This document shows positions 17,987 to 26,363 of a stretch of DNA of 64,000 nt, piece by piece. Numbering within the stretch: the first letter of the stretch is position 1; each line of letters opens with the position of its first letter. Source of the stretch: Alteromonadales bacterium alter-6D02 (GTDB taxonomy: Bacteria; Pseudomonadota; Gammaproteobacteria; Enterobacterales; Psychrobiaceae); the NCBI GenBank assembly GCA_002835545.1, contig PIZK01000003.1:124001-188000 (forward strand). The letters are read 5' to 3'. The notes under the pieces were generated by a model, which saw only the letters and a program-made list of their open reading frames with translations, did not search any database and had not been told where the DNA came from. Both the position numbers and the translations under genes were made by a program.

Positions 17987-20665
17987 TTAGTTGACAGAAA
18001 CCTTGGTGGCATGAAGGACATTAGAATTATCTAAATAACCTTCGATAGATAGGTTGCTGCCTAGGGTGAATGAGTTACTGTCATCATCAAACTCGGTTTC
18101 AGCTGAAGTTATGATAACTTGGGTGCCAATGCTAAAGCTTGTTGTATCAGTAAAGCTGCTGACGATGCCATCGATTTTTACTAATTGCTCTTGTTCAAAG
18201 GTTACTTTTTCAGCAGTCACAGAGCCTTGAACGTTAATAAAACCTTCCACTTTTATGACGACACCGTTATCAATATTACTTAAACCGCCGCCAATATATT
18301 GAGTGTGACTGTTTACTTCAACCTGTTGGTTGCCGATAGAGAAATGATTACCTTGAGCAAAATTACTAGCGGCCCCTTCAACTGTTTGCTGTTGAAGTTG
18401 TTCAAACTCAACTTCTTCAGCAACTAAGATGTTTTCTTGATCCAATGAACCTGACACTTTAACCTTTAAGCCGACTGCAAGCTGGGTGTTAACGCCATTG
18501 TCAAAGTCAGTTTCAGCATCGAAGGTCACCACTTGTTGGCCAATAGTAAATTGGTACTCACCTTGAGTTTCAGTGATAAAGCCTACAACAACATCTTCAT
18601 CTTGCGGATTAAATTCAATGTTAGTGGCTGTTAGTAATCCGGACGCTTCAACAGCAACATCTACTTCGATGTATTTTCCAATTGCAAGGTCACCACGAAG
18701 GCCATCTTCATAGATCGTTGAGTCATTGATAGTAATCTCATTGCCAGCAACCGTTAAAGATTGCTCGGTTAATGAATCAATAGCGCCTTCAATCTCAAGG
18801 TCGCTTGCATCAGACTCAAACTCAATTGCTGTCGCTAAGATTACTCCATCATTATTCTTTCGCCCCTTGATTTCAACCTGAGCCCCTAGTATGAGATCCG
18901 ATTTTACACCGTCGTCATATTGTGTATGCGTTGAGGTTGTTAGCGAATGACCGTTGACCGTAAAGTGTTCGCTCGAGTCAAATGTGTCGATTACGCCTTC
19001 AAATGAAATGATTTCATCAAGTTGAGATGACTCCATTTCAATTTCAATCGCTGTTAACTCACCATTGATGCTCGCCGCTTCGATTTCAACTTGCTGCCCT
19101 TTGTTAAGTTGTTCAAAAAATTGTTGCTGTGTGATTTCTCGGCCTGCGGAGTTTTCAAACTCGGACAGGTTACTGGTCGCTATCGTAATTTTATTGATGG
19201 TAATAGTTGTTTCAGTAAAGCTATCAACGGCTCCATCAATGTCTAGTGTATTAGTCTCTATCGCTTTACGTTGAATCGACTGGCTAAGGAGACCATCGGT
19301 GACTTGGTAGGCATCAACCTCTAGATAGTCTCCGATAGTAATGTCTTTAAAGTTAAATTGACGATTGTTGAGGTAGTCGTCTTCATACTGAGTAAAGCTA
19401 TTGACTGTGAAATTTTGGCCTGCAAGGGTAAATGAATCGTCAGAGGTAAGTTCAACGTGTCCGCTGATTTCGATCTCGGTAAGTTCATCAAGTTGAATTT
19501 TTTTAATCACAGCACTGTTATCGCCTGAAGTTACCGCTATCAGGTTTACTTTAGTACCGACAGTCAGCTCTTCTTTTTCGCCATGAGTAAATTCAGTGTC
19601 ATCATTAAAGCTAAGTTGATATTGTCCTACGGTTAAGCTTTGAGCTGACAAGGCTTTGACGATACCTGTGATATCAAGGAGTTCGCCAGCTTGTGTTGTT
19701 TGCTCGTTAACGTCAATATCATCAGCAATCAGTATATTATTAACTGGTGAGTTGGTGGCTTTTACCTCAATGATGGCACCATTAGCGAGTTCACCGTCGA
19801 TCTCGCTTTGACTATAGTCAACAGTTAATGCTCCCAATGTGAAGGTCGTCTTAATCGAGTCAAGGTTGGTTATGGTGCCTTGTACCTGCTGCTCATCTTG
19901 TTCAGAACTCGAGGCTATGTGAGTGGCAATAAATTGTCCGTCAGCATTTTCTGTCGCACTCACTTCTAGTATTGAGTTTAGGTTGATTTGATCAAATGTA
20001 ATATCTTCAAATACCGTTAACTCATTAGCAATGTATGTTTGCCCTAAAATAACAAAAGAGTTATTGAAAAGGTCGATATGAGTTACGCCACCTTGAGCAT
20101 GCGCCAAGTATTCAATCGATGTTGCCATCGGGCTGGTGTTATCATCAGCCTTTAAAGAAGTCACTGTTACCTGCATACCCACATTGAGGCTTGCTTCAGC
20201 AGACGCTTGATGATTGTGGGTAAATTTGCTTTCACTGGTGTCATAGCGAGTACCGTTGACATAGACACTACCAAAACCCGACACGACACCTTGGCTTATT
20301 TGTGGAACGCCATACTGTATGAGTTCTTGTGTGGTTTGGTTACTACGGACATCGATAGTCGTACCGGCTTCGGCGGTAATAAAACGTAAGCCATCATTAC
20401 TGACTTCTAATGCTTTAATCGTGTAGGTACCCGGGGCTAGTTCAGGGATTGTTGTTGTTGCAGTAATGACTTGTTTAAAGCTATCTGGTCCCGATATTTC
20501 AATATTAGCTAATGTATTGGTCGGAAGGCCGCTAATGGCAATTGAAAGAGAGCCTTTTTCTGGTTCTGTGGGGTTATTATCTGAGTCAGAACCACCGCCA
20601 CAAGCGGTTAACAAAAGGCTGCCTGCAGTGACTAGGCTTAAGTATTTCTTACTATACTTTTTCAT
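17987..20665 (-). CDS. Large lipoprotein with about eleven DUF5666-like repeats
   Basis: An 892-residue lipoprotein: the lipobox LLLTACGGGSDSD puts the acylated Cys near residue 22. After a carboxypeptidase-regulatory-like domain (about residues 38-115) the chain is a tandem array of about eleven units of roughly 70 residues. Each opens with a G-V/I/A-hydrophobic-S/T-F pattern (GVVSGFGSVYVNG, EGVIDTFDSS, DGIVSSFTDT), then F-T/S-I/V-G/N, a D/H-T-x-Y/F turn, a LxxGxxVxVxG strand and a closing ATxIEFE-like strand. This is the DUF5666 pattern. No catalytic residue stands out, so a structural, adhesive or polymer-binding surface role is inferred. It is very acidic. A ribosome-binding site CCTTTTGGAG precedes the ATG, and a divergent giant lipoprotein gene starts 574 bases upstream. 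Confidence 0.8.
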   Translation of the reverse strand: MKKYSKKYLSLVTAGSLLLTACGGGSDSDNNPTEPEKGSLSIAISGLPTNTLANIEISGPDSFKQVITATTTIPELAPGTYTIKALEVSNDGLRFITAEAGTTIDVRSNQTTQELIQYGVPQISQGVVSGFGSVYVNGTRYDTSESKFTHNHQASAEASLNVGMQVTVTSLKADDNTSPMATSIEYLAHAQGGVTHIDLFNNSFVILGQTYIANELTVFEDITFDQINLNSILEVSATENADGQFIATHIASSSEQDEQQVQGTITNLDSIKTTFTLGALTVDYSQSEIDGELANGAIIEVKATNSPVNNILIADDIDVNEQTTQAGELLDITGIVKALSAQSLTVGQYQLSFNDDTEFTHGEKEELTVGTKVNLIAVTSGDNSAVIKKIQLDELTEIEISGHVELTSDDSFTLAGQNFTVNSFTQYEDDYLNNRQFNFKDITIGDYLEVDAYQVTDGLLSQSIQRKAIETNTLDIDGAVDSFTETTITINKITIATSNLSEFENSAGREITQQQFFEQLNKGQQVEIEAASINGELTAIEIEMESSQLDEIISFEGVIDTFDSSEHFTVNGHSLTTSTHTQYDDGVKSDLILGAQVEIKGRKNNDGVILATAIEFESDASDLEIEGAIDSLTEQSLTVAGNEITINDSTIYEDGLRGDLAIGKYIEVDVAVEASGLLTATNIEFNPQDEDVVVGFITETQGEYQFTIGQQVVTFDAETDFDNGVNTQLAVGLKVKVSGSLDQENILVAEEVEFEQLQQQTVEGAASNFAQGNHFSIGNQQVEVNSHTQYIGGGLSNIDNGVVIKVEGFINVQGSVTAEKVTFEQEQLVKIDGIVSSFTDTTSFSIGTQVIITSAETEFDDDSNSFTLGSNLSIEGYLDNSNVLHATKVSVN

Positions 20666-20720
20666 AAGTACTCCAAAAGGGAGGTGCGCATAATATGTAT
20701 GTTCACCTCGAAATAAAAAC

Positions 20721-20753
20721 AGCTATATCCACCCATCATAAATGGATATAGCT
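20721..20753. repeat. Inverted repeat AGCTATATCCA / TGGATATAGCT
   Basis: Perfect 11-base arms around an 11-base loop, in the 5' region of the repeat lipoprotein gene. It has no T run, so it is not a typical terminator. It could be an RNA hairpin or an operator. Confidence 0.5.
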
Positions 20754-20772
20754 CTATATTATTTCACTGCCA

Positions 20773-20787
20773 AGACATAATATGTCT
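20773..20787. promoter_or_regulatory. Operator-like dyad AGACATAATATGTCT, copy 1
   Basis: Perfect 7+1+7 palindrome. Its centre lies 23 bases from the centre of the next copy, about two helical turns, as expected for cooperative binding of two dimers. The core 13-mer also occurs at 14364-14376. Confidence 0.55.
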
Positions 20788-20796
20788 AGAGTCGGC

Positions 20797-20809
20797 GACA
20801 TAATATGTC
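20797..20809. promoter_or_regulatory. Operator-like dyad GACATAATATGTC, copy 2
   Basis: Perfect 6+1+6 palindrome, identical over 13 bases to copy 1 and to the copy before htpX. It lies 430 bases upstream of the right-hand lipoprotein gene and about 130 bases upstream of the left-hand one. Confidence 0.55.
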
Positions 20810-21239
20810 TAGGGGAGGTCAGGTGTAAAGGGAATAATTATGATCTTTTTGTGACAGTTTTATTGCAGATATATGACGGTGCCAGTGTGATTAACGTTGA
20901 AAAAAGAAAGAGATAGTTGATCTTGCTGGTTTATCCAATTAGGTTTTAGTGCGCTGCCTTTTCTTTCATTGAGCAATCGTTGGTTTTAGCATGAGTCAGT
21001 CTGATTTTATGTAGTGATATGTAACTATTTGATAATTAATGAGGCCGGCTTTTATCGTGGTTGAAGTGCGTTAATTATACCTCTGGGCCATTCTCAAAAA
21101 GTTAGATTAAATAAACTACAAGTTGATTTGTTTTTAAACTGTTTTCATTGTCTATTAAAATTGCTAAGCTCGAAATCCAGCCACTTTTGGCACTTCGATA
21201 AAATACACTGTGTTTTAATTCAGTTTAGGGAAAAGTGAA

Positions 21240-24200
21240 ATGAAGTTTAGAAAAGCCTTAGTTTGTCTCGCCATTTCTGCTGCGCTTTCTGCGTGTGGAG
21301 ATTCTGATAAAAAAGATGTGGTAACATCACAGCCTGATCAAGGGCCTGCGCCTGTGAAAACAGTTGTTACTGGTGTTGCAATAAAAGGTGTACTGAGCAA
21401 TGCTCGTGTAACACCTTATAAGTTTGTGAATAATGAAGCGGTTATGTTGACTGAGGATGAGTTAGAAGATGCAGAAATAATCACTGACGCAGATGGAAAT
21501 TACACAGTGACTTTACTCGATTACGATGGTCCTCTTAAAGTCGTTATTTCTCCGATTACCGGAGGGACAACTCCGACTGAAATGCTATGTGATGTTCAAG
21601 ATGGCTGTGGTGAGGTTGAATTCGGTGGGAAGATTAATTTAAGTACGAATGACCCAGACTTTAGTTTAAGCGCTATTTCACATATTGATAAGGATGTGGT
21701 TGAGCCGGTAAGGCTTAACGTTTCTGCTGTAACTCACCTTGCTTCATCTTTAATCGAGTCGAAAGAAACTATTGATGCATCAACGATTACAACAACACTA
21801 TCCCAGGTTGGTAACACCTTAGGTATCATCGGTGATATTAATACATTAGCCCCAACAAATATTAACAGTACCCAAGATATTGTTGATGAGGATAATGAAA
21901 ATGAACTGAAATATGGCTTAATTAATGCGGCTATCGCTAGTTCTTTATTTGCTGGGGGTGACGGTGCAACACAATCTCAGAAATTAGCTCAGGCTGCTCA
22001 AGATTTAGTAGATAACGATGGTGAATTTTTAGTTAATCAAGATGACGATGATGACTTTGAACTGGCGCTAAGTGATGTGCTGTCTTTGGCCAGTTCATTA
22101 GCACATTATATGGTTGCAAATATTCAAAAAGATTTTGATAACGCTGAAACAACTGCGTTGATTGAATCGTTAAGCCAACGTGCGACTAACTTGACTAACG
22201 AGGCTGTTGTAAAGCAAGAACAAGCGAATGACGATGGCCGTATTACACCGATCTCAGATAAAATTATTGAAGGTGGTAACGTTGATATTGCGGCTGGATT
22301 AATTGAGGACATTCGAGTATTTGCTAATTTATTTGATTTAAACAAAGCAAGTGGTCAAGACGTTGACACTAAAGGAGAGGCAGCAATTAAGCTTTCAGAA
22401 GACGCTTCTCTGATGGTTGATGCTGAAGTAGAGAAATTTACTTTAGTGTCGACTCTCGGTGTTGCGATCTCAAATATTCAGATGGCAATGGATGCAGGCA
22501 CGGCTACTGGTACGGTTTTTCAATTAGCAGACTGGTTAACAGGTACAACATCAAGTGCAACAGGTACAGTAACCTTTGATCCTGAAAACTATCAATTTAT
22601 GGTTAATGCGACAGAAGGTAGCGAAAAAGCGACGCTTGATATTGTACTAGAGCAAAGTGAAGATCAACTGTCAGTGAGTTTAAACCTCAGTGGTGAACTT
22701 GAAAGCACAGGGGCTAAACTTACTCTTGCAACAGGCAGTATGCTAAAAGTGTCATTTGATGAGGCTGTAACGAAAGCACAGCTAGACATGGGTGAAGTGC
22801 CAATGCCGTCAGCGGGAGAGGTTTCACTTGAAGTGACGCTAACGCAGTTAGCTACAGAAATAGTCACTAACCCATTGAGCTTCACGGGTAAAGTATCAAC
22901 TCAAGTAATGCCTGTTTTAGTACCAAAAGTTGTTTCAGAATGGCAAGTAGGTGAGGGCGAAAGTCAAATCATCGAAGAATATGACATTCTCCCAAAACAT
23001 ATCTCTCTAAGTGGTGAGTTCAGTTCACTCGCAGGTGATAGGATCTCTGCTACATTAACAATTGATAGTGATAATGCACAAGGGTACCAAGCGGCTGGCC
23101 TGGCCCATTACGGTCGTAAATTTGAGCAAAACTATCAAGTGACGGTATCACAAGATGGTCGAAGTATTGTGGAATCGTTAGAGGGCGGTGAAACTTTTAC
23201 TTATACGTTTACTCCCGGAGCTAATGCGGGTCATTGGGATGAAATGTTAACCATCACTGATGAGAATCCAAAAGCACGGTATGGTGAAGGGTTTGAAAGG
23301 ACATTATCTTTCCGAACTAATAGTACCGCTTTAGGCGATGAATACATTTATGCTTACCATTCATCCCATCAAAACACTGATTATATCTATAGTCAAAAAG
23401 TTAGCCCAATTGATAGCACAGACGATGGCGTTGCTAACGAATATAGAGCTTATACGATTAGTCGTTCTTATGACAAAAACAGTCCGATTACTGATGATAA
23501 TAAGCCTATTCCAAGCTTCACCAATACTTGGGAGTTTGAATATCCAGATGGAGAGATGGTGTCGTTTTCTGAGGAGGACTTCTCAACTTATGCGACAGCA
23601 AATGATTATTTTGCAGGAAATCAATTCCTAAATGGTAATGCACCGATGGATGTGACTTCATCTTTGTCAATGTTTAAAGATCGCCGAACCAGTGGCCGCT
23701 CATTATATAATGGTGACTTTGGCATCTTATCTGTTAATGATTATCAGCAATTAAGTAGCTTATCTAACGGAGATTCATTGACGCTAAATACGTATTTGAG
23801 TGAAGAGCTTTTAGCTGATGCTTATCAGCTAGATGTGAGTGCTGATGCCAATGAGATCACATTAAATTTAGAGCAAAGTTTAGTCTCATCTTTGCAGTTG
23901 GACTTAGTGTCGCCTGCTAACTTTTTGTTAACCCAACGTATGCGCAACGATTATAATGAGATGCTAGAGCTTAGCACGATTAAATCACAAACAGATGATA
24001 TTGGTTTAAAGGATGATAGGGTTACAGTTACCTACCATATGCCGTATTTTGCGAGAGTGGTTACTTACACCCCTCTGAGTATAGATGCTGATTCGTCAGC
24101 AGATAGTGTTGAAGTGTGTGATTTGTGGGGCGATGACTTTAATGCAGATGGATTATTAATTGATTACGATGGTGATTTAGTGATACCGCAGCAAGATAAC

Positions 24201-24827
24201 TGCTACACCACTGATAGTTTTGATAATGCCTTTAGTAATGACAACTACTTACATTACATGAGTCCATATGAAATCTCTTCAGCGTTGACTGTCGCTAATC
24301 ACATATATAACTGGTCATCAATTCAAACATATCTCCAAGGTGTTGGAGTTGCCGAAGGTTATATTAATGCGGATGATGTGGTTGCCGGCTCTAGCCATAC
24401 CTTTGATGCTTGGATTACTGAGCCGGATCAGGTATCAGGCTTAGAGTCAGAAGATCAGTTTTTAAATGTTAATGCAGCATTGTCGGTTGGTGTAACATTG
24501 GCCGATTATGACGTTAATTTGACCCTCAATGGTAAACGCACCGCTCTTGAAGATGGTGAATTAAATCTAACGGCGACTTACCAGCTCCCAGGTGAAGATG
24601 CACAGCGTACATTTACGATCAGTTATATCACAACAGAGCAACAACAAGTGACAATTGCTAATGAGCAAGGAACTTCTGTAGTCTTAACTGTCCCTGAGCA
24701 AACGGACGCTGATGAGCAAGTGACTTTAGGTATCATTACCGTTAATGGTGAAGAAGCCGCTGAGGTGGTCATGCGAGGTAAGTTGCTATTAGTTATTTAT
24801 GCTAATGGCACAGTTGAAAGCCTGTAA
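21240..24827 (+). CDS. Giant acidic lipoprotein, function unknown
   Basis: A 1195-residue protein that I do not recognise. The first residues MKFRKALVCLAISAALSACG form a lipoprotein signal with Cys at about residue 19. A short Asp/Pro linker leads to a domain resembling a carboxypeptidase-regulatory fold (about 42-120, with ITDADGNYTVTLLDYDGPLKV). Then comes a helical, Asp/Glu/Asn-rich stretch (about 150-400) containing NQDDDDDFE. The rest is largely beta-rich, with repeated hydrophobic/polar alternation. Four Cys lie outside the signal (CDVQDGC near 120 and two near 965-985), which suggests two disulfides. A surface or periplasmic location is supported; any activity is unknown. Downstream, after a terminator, lies a putative outer-membrane barrel gene in the same direction. 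Confidence 0.75.
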   Translation: MKFRKALVCLAISAALSACGDSDKKDVVTSQPDQGPAPVKTVVTGVAIKGVLSNARVTPYKFVNNEAVMLTEDELEDAEIITDADGNYTVTLLDYDGPLKVVISPITGGTTPTEMLCDVQDGCGEVEFGGKINLSTNDPDFSLSAISHIDKDVVEPVRLNVSAVTHLASSLIESKETIDASTITTTLSQVGNTLGIIGDINTLAPTNINSTQDIVDEDNENELKYGLINAAIASSLFAGGDGATQSQKLAQAAQDLVDNDGEFLVNQDDDDDFELALSDVLSLASSLAHYMVANIQKDFDNAETTALIESLSQRATNLTNEAVVKQEQANDDGRITPISDKIIEGGNVDIAAGLIEDIRVFANLFDLNKASGQDVDTKGEAAIKLSEDASLMVDAEVEKFTLVSTLGVAISNIQMAMDAGTATGTVFQLADWLTGTTSSATGTVTFDPENYQFMVNATEGSEKATLDIVLEQSEDQLSVSLNLSGELESTGAKLTLATGSMLKVSFDEAVTKAQLDMGEVPMPSAGEVSLEVTLTQLATEIVTNPLSFTGKVSTQVMPVLVPKVVSEWQVGEGESQIIEEYDILPKHISLSGEFSSLAGDRISATLTIDSDNAQGYQAAGLAHYGRKFEQNYQVTVSQDGRSIVESLEGGETFTYTFTPGANAGHWDEMLTITDENPKARYGEGFERTLSFRTNSTALGDEYIYAYHSSHQNTDYIYSQKVSPIDSTDDGVANEYRAYTISRSYDKNSPITDDNKPIPSFTNTWEFEYPDGEMVSFSEEDFSTYATANDYFAGNQFLNGNAPMDVTSSLSMFKDRRTSGRSLYNGDFGILSVNDYQQLSSLSNGDSLTLNTYLSEELLADAYQLDVSADANEITLNLEQSLVSSLQLDLVSPANFLLTQRMRNDYNEMLELSTIKSQTDDIGLKDDRVTVTYHMPYFARVVTYTPLSIDADSSADSVEVCDLWGDDFNADGLLIDYDGDLVIPQQDNCYTTDSFDNAFSNDNYLHYMSPYEISSALTVANHIYNWSSIQTYLQGVGVAEGYINADDVVAGSSHTFDAWITEPDQVSGLESEDQFLNVNAALSVGVTLADYDVNLTLNGKRTALEDGELNLTATYQLPGEDAQRTFTISYITTEQQQVTIANEQGTSVVLTVPEQTDADEQVTLGIITVNGEEAAEVVMRGKLLLVIYANGTVESL

Positions 24828-24862
24828 GTTGCTAAATTTGCATTAAAATAAATTATTAGAGT

Positions 24863-24898
24863 AAGCTGTCATTTCTTTGTAAATGGCAGCTTTTTTAT
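24863..24898 (+). terminator. Rho-independent terminator after the giant lipoprotein gene
   Basis: 12-base-pair stem with one G-U pair (arms 24863-24874 and 24881-24892), 6-base loop, then a T run. Confidence 0.88.
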
Positions 24899-24922
24899 TG
24901 TCTCTATCAAAAGGAGTGGTTA

Positions 24923-26044
24923 GTGAGTCGACTTGTTATTTTTATACTGTGCAGTTTAGTTTTTTTTGTTGGTTCGCCAAATGATGCCAAAGCCGCTAAC
25001 CCTAAAATGACTCAACAGCAATGGCTAATGTTTGAAGAGCCTCGCTTTGAGTTGGCGTTGACGAGCCATTCGTTCAGTAATATTGTTCCGGTGAGCCAAT
25101 TGTTTAAGGATGAGTGGAAAGAGCAGCCTCAGTCTCGGGCTGATCAAGCTTTTAGCCAAAATAGTATGAGTCTGGCATACCAGGCGAAACATTATCATAT
25201 TGGTGTTGCTAAACGCCTAGACTATTTTCTCTCAACAACTAAACAAACAAGCGATGCTTACTATTTTATCGAGCAACAACAAGCTCCTCATCGAGAACGA
25301 TTTCCAGTATCTTTACAAATGGAGCAATTGCAAGCTACTGGTGTGTTTGGGGGCTATACCTTTGGTGATGATCAGTTTCGAGTTACCGTTGACGTTGGTT
25401 TATGGTCGTTAGATGCTTTAAGGCGCAGTCGATTATCAGGAGAAGTTGAGCTGAATTTGAACGATGAGATTAATGGCCAATTACAACTCGACGAGGTTTA
25501 CTCTCATAACAATTTACTAAAGCGTCCAAACAATGATGATTGGCAGGAACGAGGAAAAGGCGTTACTACCGACATAAGTTTCTTTTGGAGTCCATTGAGC
25601 CCTATCGACCTAACGCTGTCAATTAACGATTTGTACTCAAAATATAAAGTTAATCAGTTAGGTTTTAGCCAAGGGCGAGTCAGTACTGATAATGTTTATG
25701 TTAATGATCAAGGCTATCAATCATTTTTACCACTGTATCGTGGTGTTGAACTAGAAAAGAATGTTAGTTATCAGCTACCAAAAACAGTGCTGTTCGCGGC
25801 CGCTTATCAAGGAGAGCGGTTTAGTTATTTATTGAATGCCAAAGTACAGGGAGACTTAAATTTTTATGAGTTTGGGTTGAGTACAGCGCTGGGAATAGGT
25901 AATTTGTCAGTACTTTATGATGTGAAGTATCAGGCGCCAACAATTATGTATCAAACGGCTAGATGGGATCTGTTACTTAAAGCCAACCGGCTAAACATCG
26001 AACAAACAATGCAGTTAGCAATCCAATTGGCTTTTCGATGGTAG
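24923..26044 (+). CDS. Putative outer-membrane beta-barrel protein, function unknown
   Basis: A 373-residue exported protein that I do not recognise. It begins at GTG 24923 behind AAGGAG (spacing 6). A signal peptide spans about residues 1-24 and ends in AKA. The mature part shows many short amphipathic strands with aromatic girdle residues. The last residues, MQLAIQLAFRW, alternate and end in an aromatic residue, which is the usual signal for barrel assembly by the BAM complex. No catalytic motif is seen. It starts 95 bases after the giant lipoprotein gene and could work with it, although a terminator lies between. A periplasmic beta-sandwich protein is the alternative. Confidence 0.65.
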   Translation: MSRLVIFILCSLVFFVGSPNDAKAANPKMTQQQWLMFEEPRFELALTSHSFSNIVPVSQLFKDEWKEQPQSRADQAFSQNSMSLAYQAKHYHIGVAKRLDYFLSTTKQTSDAYYFIEQQQAPHRERFPVSLQMEQLQATGVFGGYTFGDDQFRVTVDVGLWSLDALRRSRLSGEVELNLNDEINGQLQLDEVYSHNNLLKRPNNDDWQERGKGVTTDISFFWSPLSPIDLTLSINDLYSKYKVNQLGFSQGRVSTDNVYVNDQGYQSFLPLYRGVELEKNVSYQLPKTVLFAAAYQGERFSYLLNAKVQGDLNFYEFGLSTALGIGNLSVLYDVKYQAPTIMYQTARWDLLLKANRLNIEQTMQLAIQLAFRW

Positions 26045-26048
26045 ATGC

Positions 26049-26249
26049 TTATTGTAAACAGTCTTTTTGATAATACTCTCTCGCCGTTGTGCGGCGCACA
26101 GGGTTACCTTTGAGGTCATCAATTTTTTTACGTAGCGCCTTACAGTGCTCCGATTGTGTCTTATCGACGATGGTATCTGTTCTTTCGGCAGTACTGGCAC
26201 AGCCAGCAAGGAAGATAATGGTAGTTAGCGATAATAAAATAGACTTCAT
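26049..26249 (-). CDS. Small Cys-containing lipoprotein
   Basis: A 66-residue product with a clear lipoprotein signal: TTIIFLAGCAST, acylated Cys at residue 17. The mature chain of 50 residues is charged, with two further Cys (EHCKALRKKIDDLKG and DCLQ at the end) that could form a disulfide. No family is recognised. The gene is convergent with the putative barrel gene, with only 4 bases between the stops. Codon use and the signal peptide argue that it is real despite its size. Its promoter must lie in the 114 bases before the nucleoside transporter gene, which is on the same strand upstream and ends in its own terminator. Confidence 0.65.
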   Translation of the reverse strand: MKSILLSLTTIIFLAGCASTAERTDTIVDKTQSEHCKALRKKIDDLKGNPVRRTTAREYYQKDCLQ

Positions 26250-26314
26250 AATGTTTAAGCTCTTTAAAGCAAGGAGTTATCATTATAGCGAGTTTTTAAT
26301 CGGTGGAAAGAATT

Positions 26315-26335
26315 AAAAAGGGAGCCGAGGCTCCC
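26315..26335 (-). terminator. Terminator after the nucleoside transporter gene
   Basis: Stem GGGAGCC/GGCTCCC (26320-26326 and 26329-26335) followed on the minus strand by TTTTT. Confidence 0.85.
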
Positions 26336-26363
26336 TAAGTGAAATTATACTTGCTAAGCGTTA

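Larger units (their letters stand above)
20666..21239. promoter_or_regulatory. Divergent regulatory region between two giant lipoprotein genes
   Basis: 574 bases with no supported gene. It holds a fourth partial dyad core CATAATATG at 20689-20697, next to the left gene's ribosome-binding site. It also has an 11-base-pair inverted repeat (20721-20731 and 20743-20753) and the two full dyads at 20773-20787 and 20797-20809. From about 20830 to 21239 I see only AT-rich sequence that should contain the promoter of the right-hand gene. Confidence 0.55.

Noticed and set aside
20773-20809. The dyads as MetJ boxes or a terminator
   Set aside because: MetJ boxes are tandem AGACGTCT-like units and these differ in the centre. 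Terminators would need a T run, and none follows.
23338-23631. 97-residue frame inside the giant lipoprotein gene
   Set aside because: It is a shadow frame with no ribosome-binding site or family similarity.
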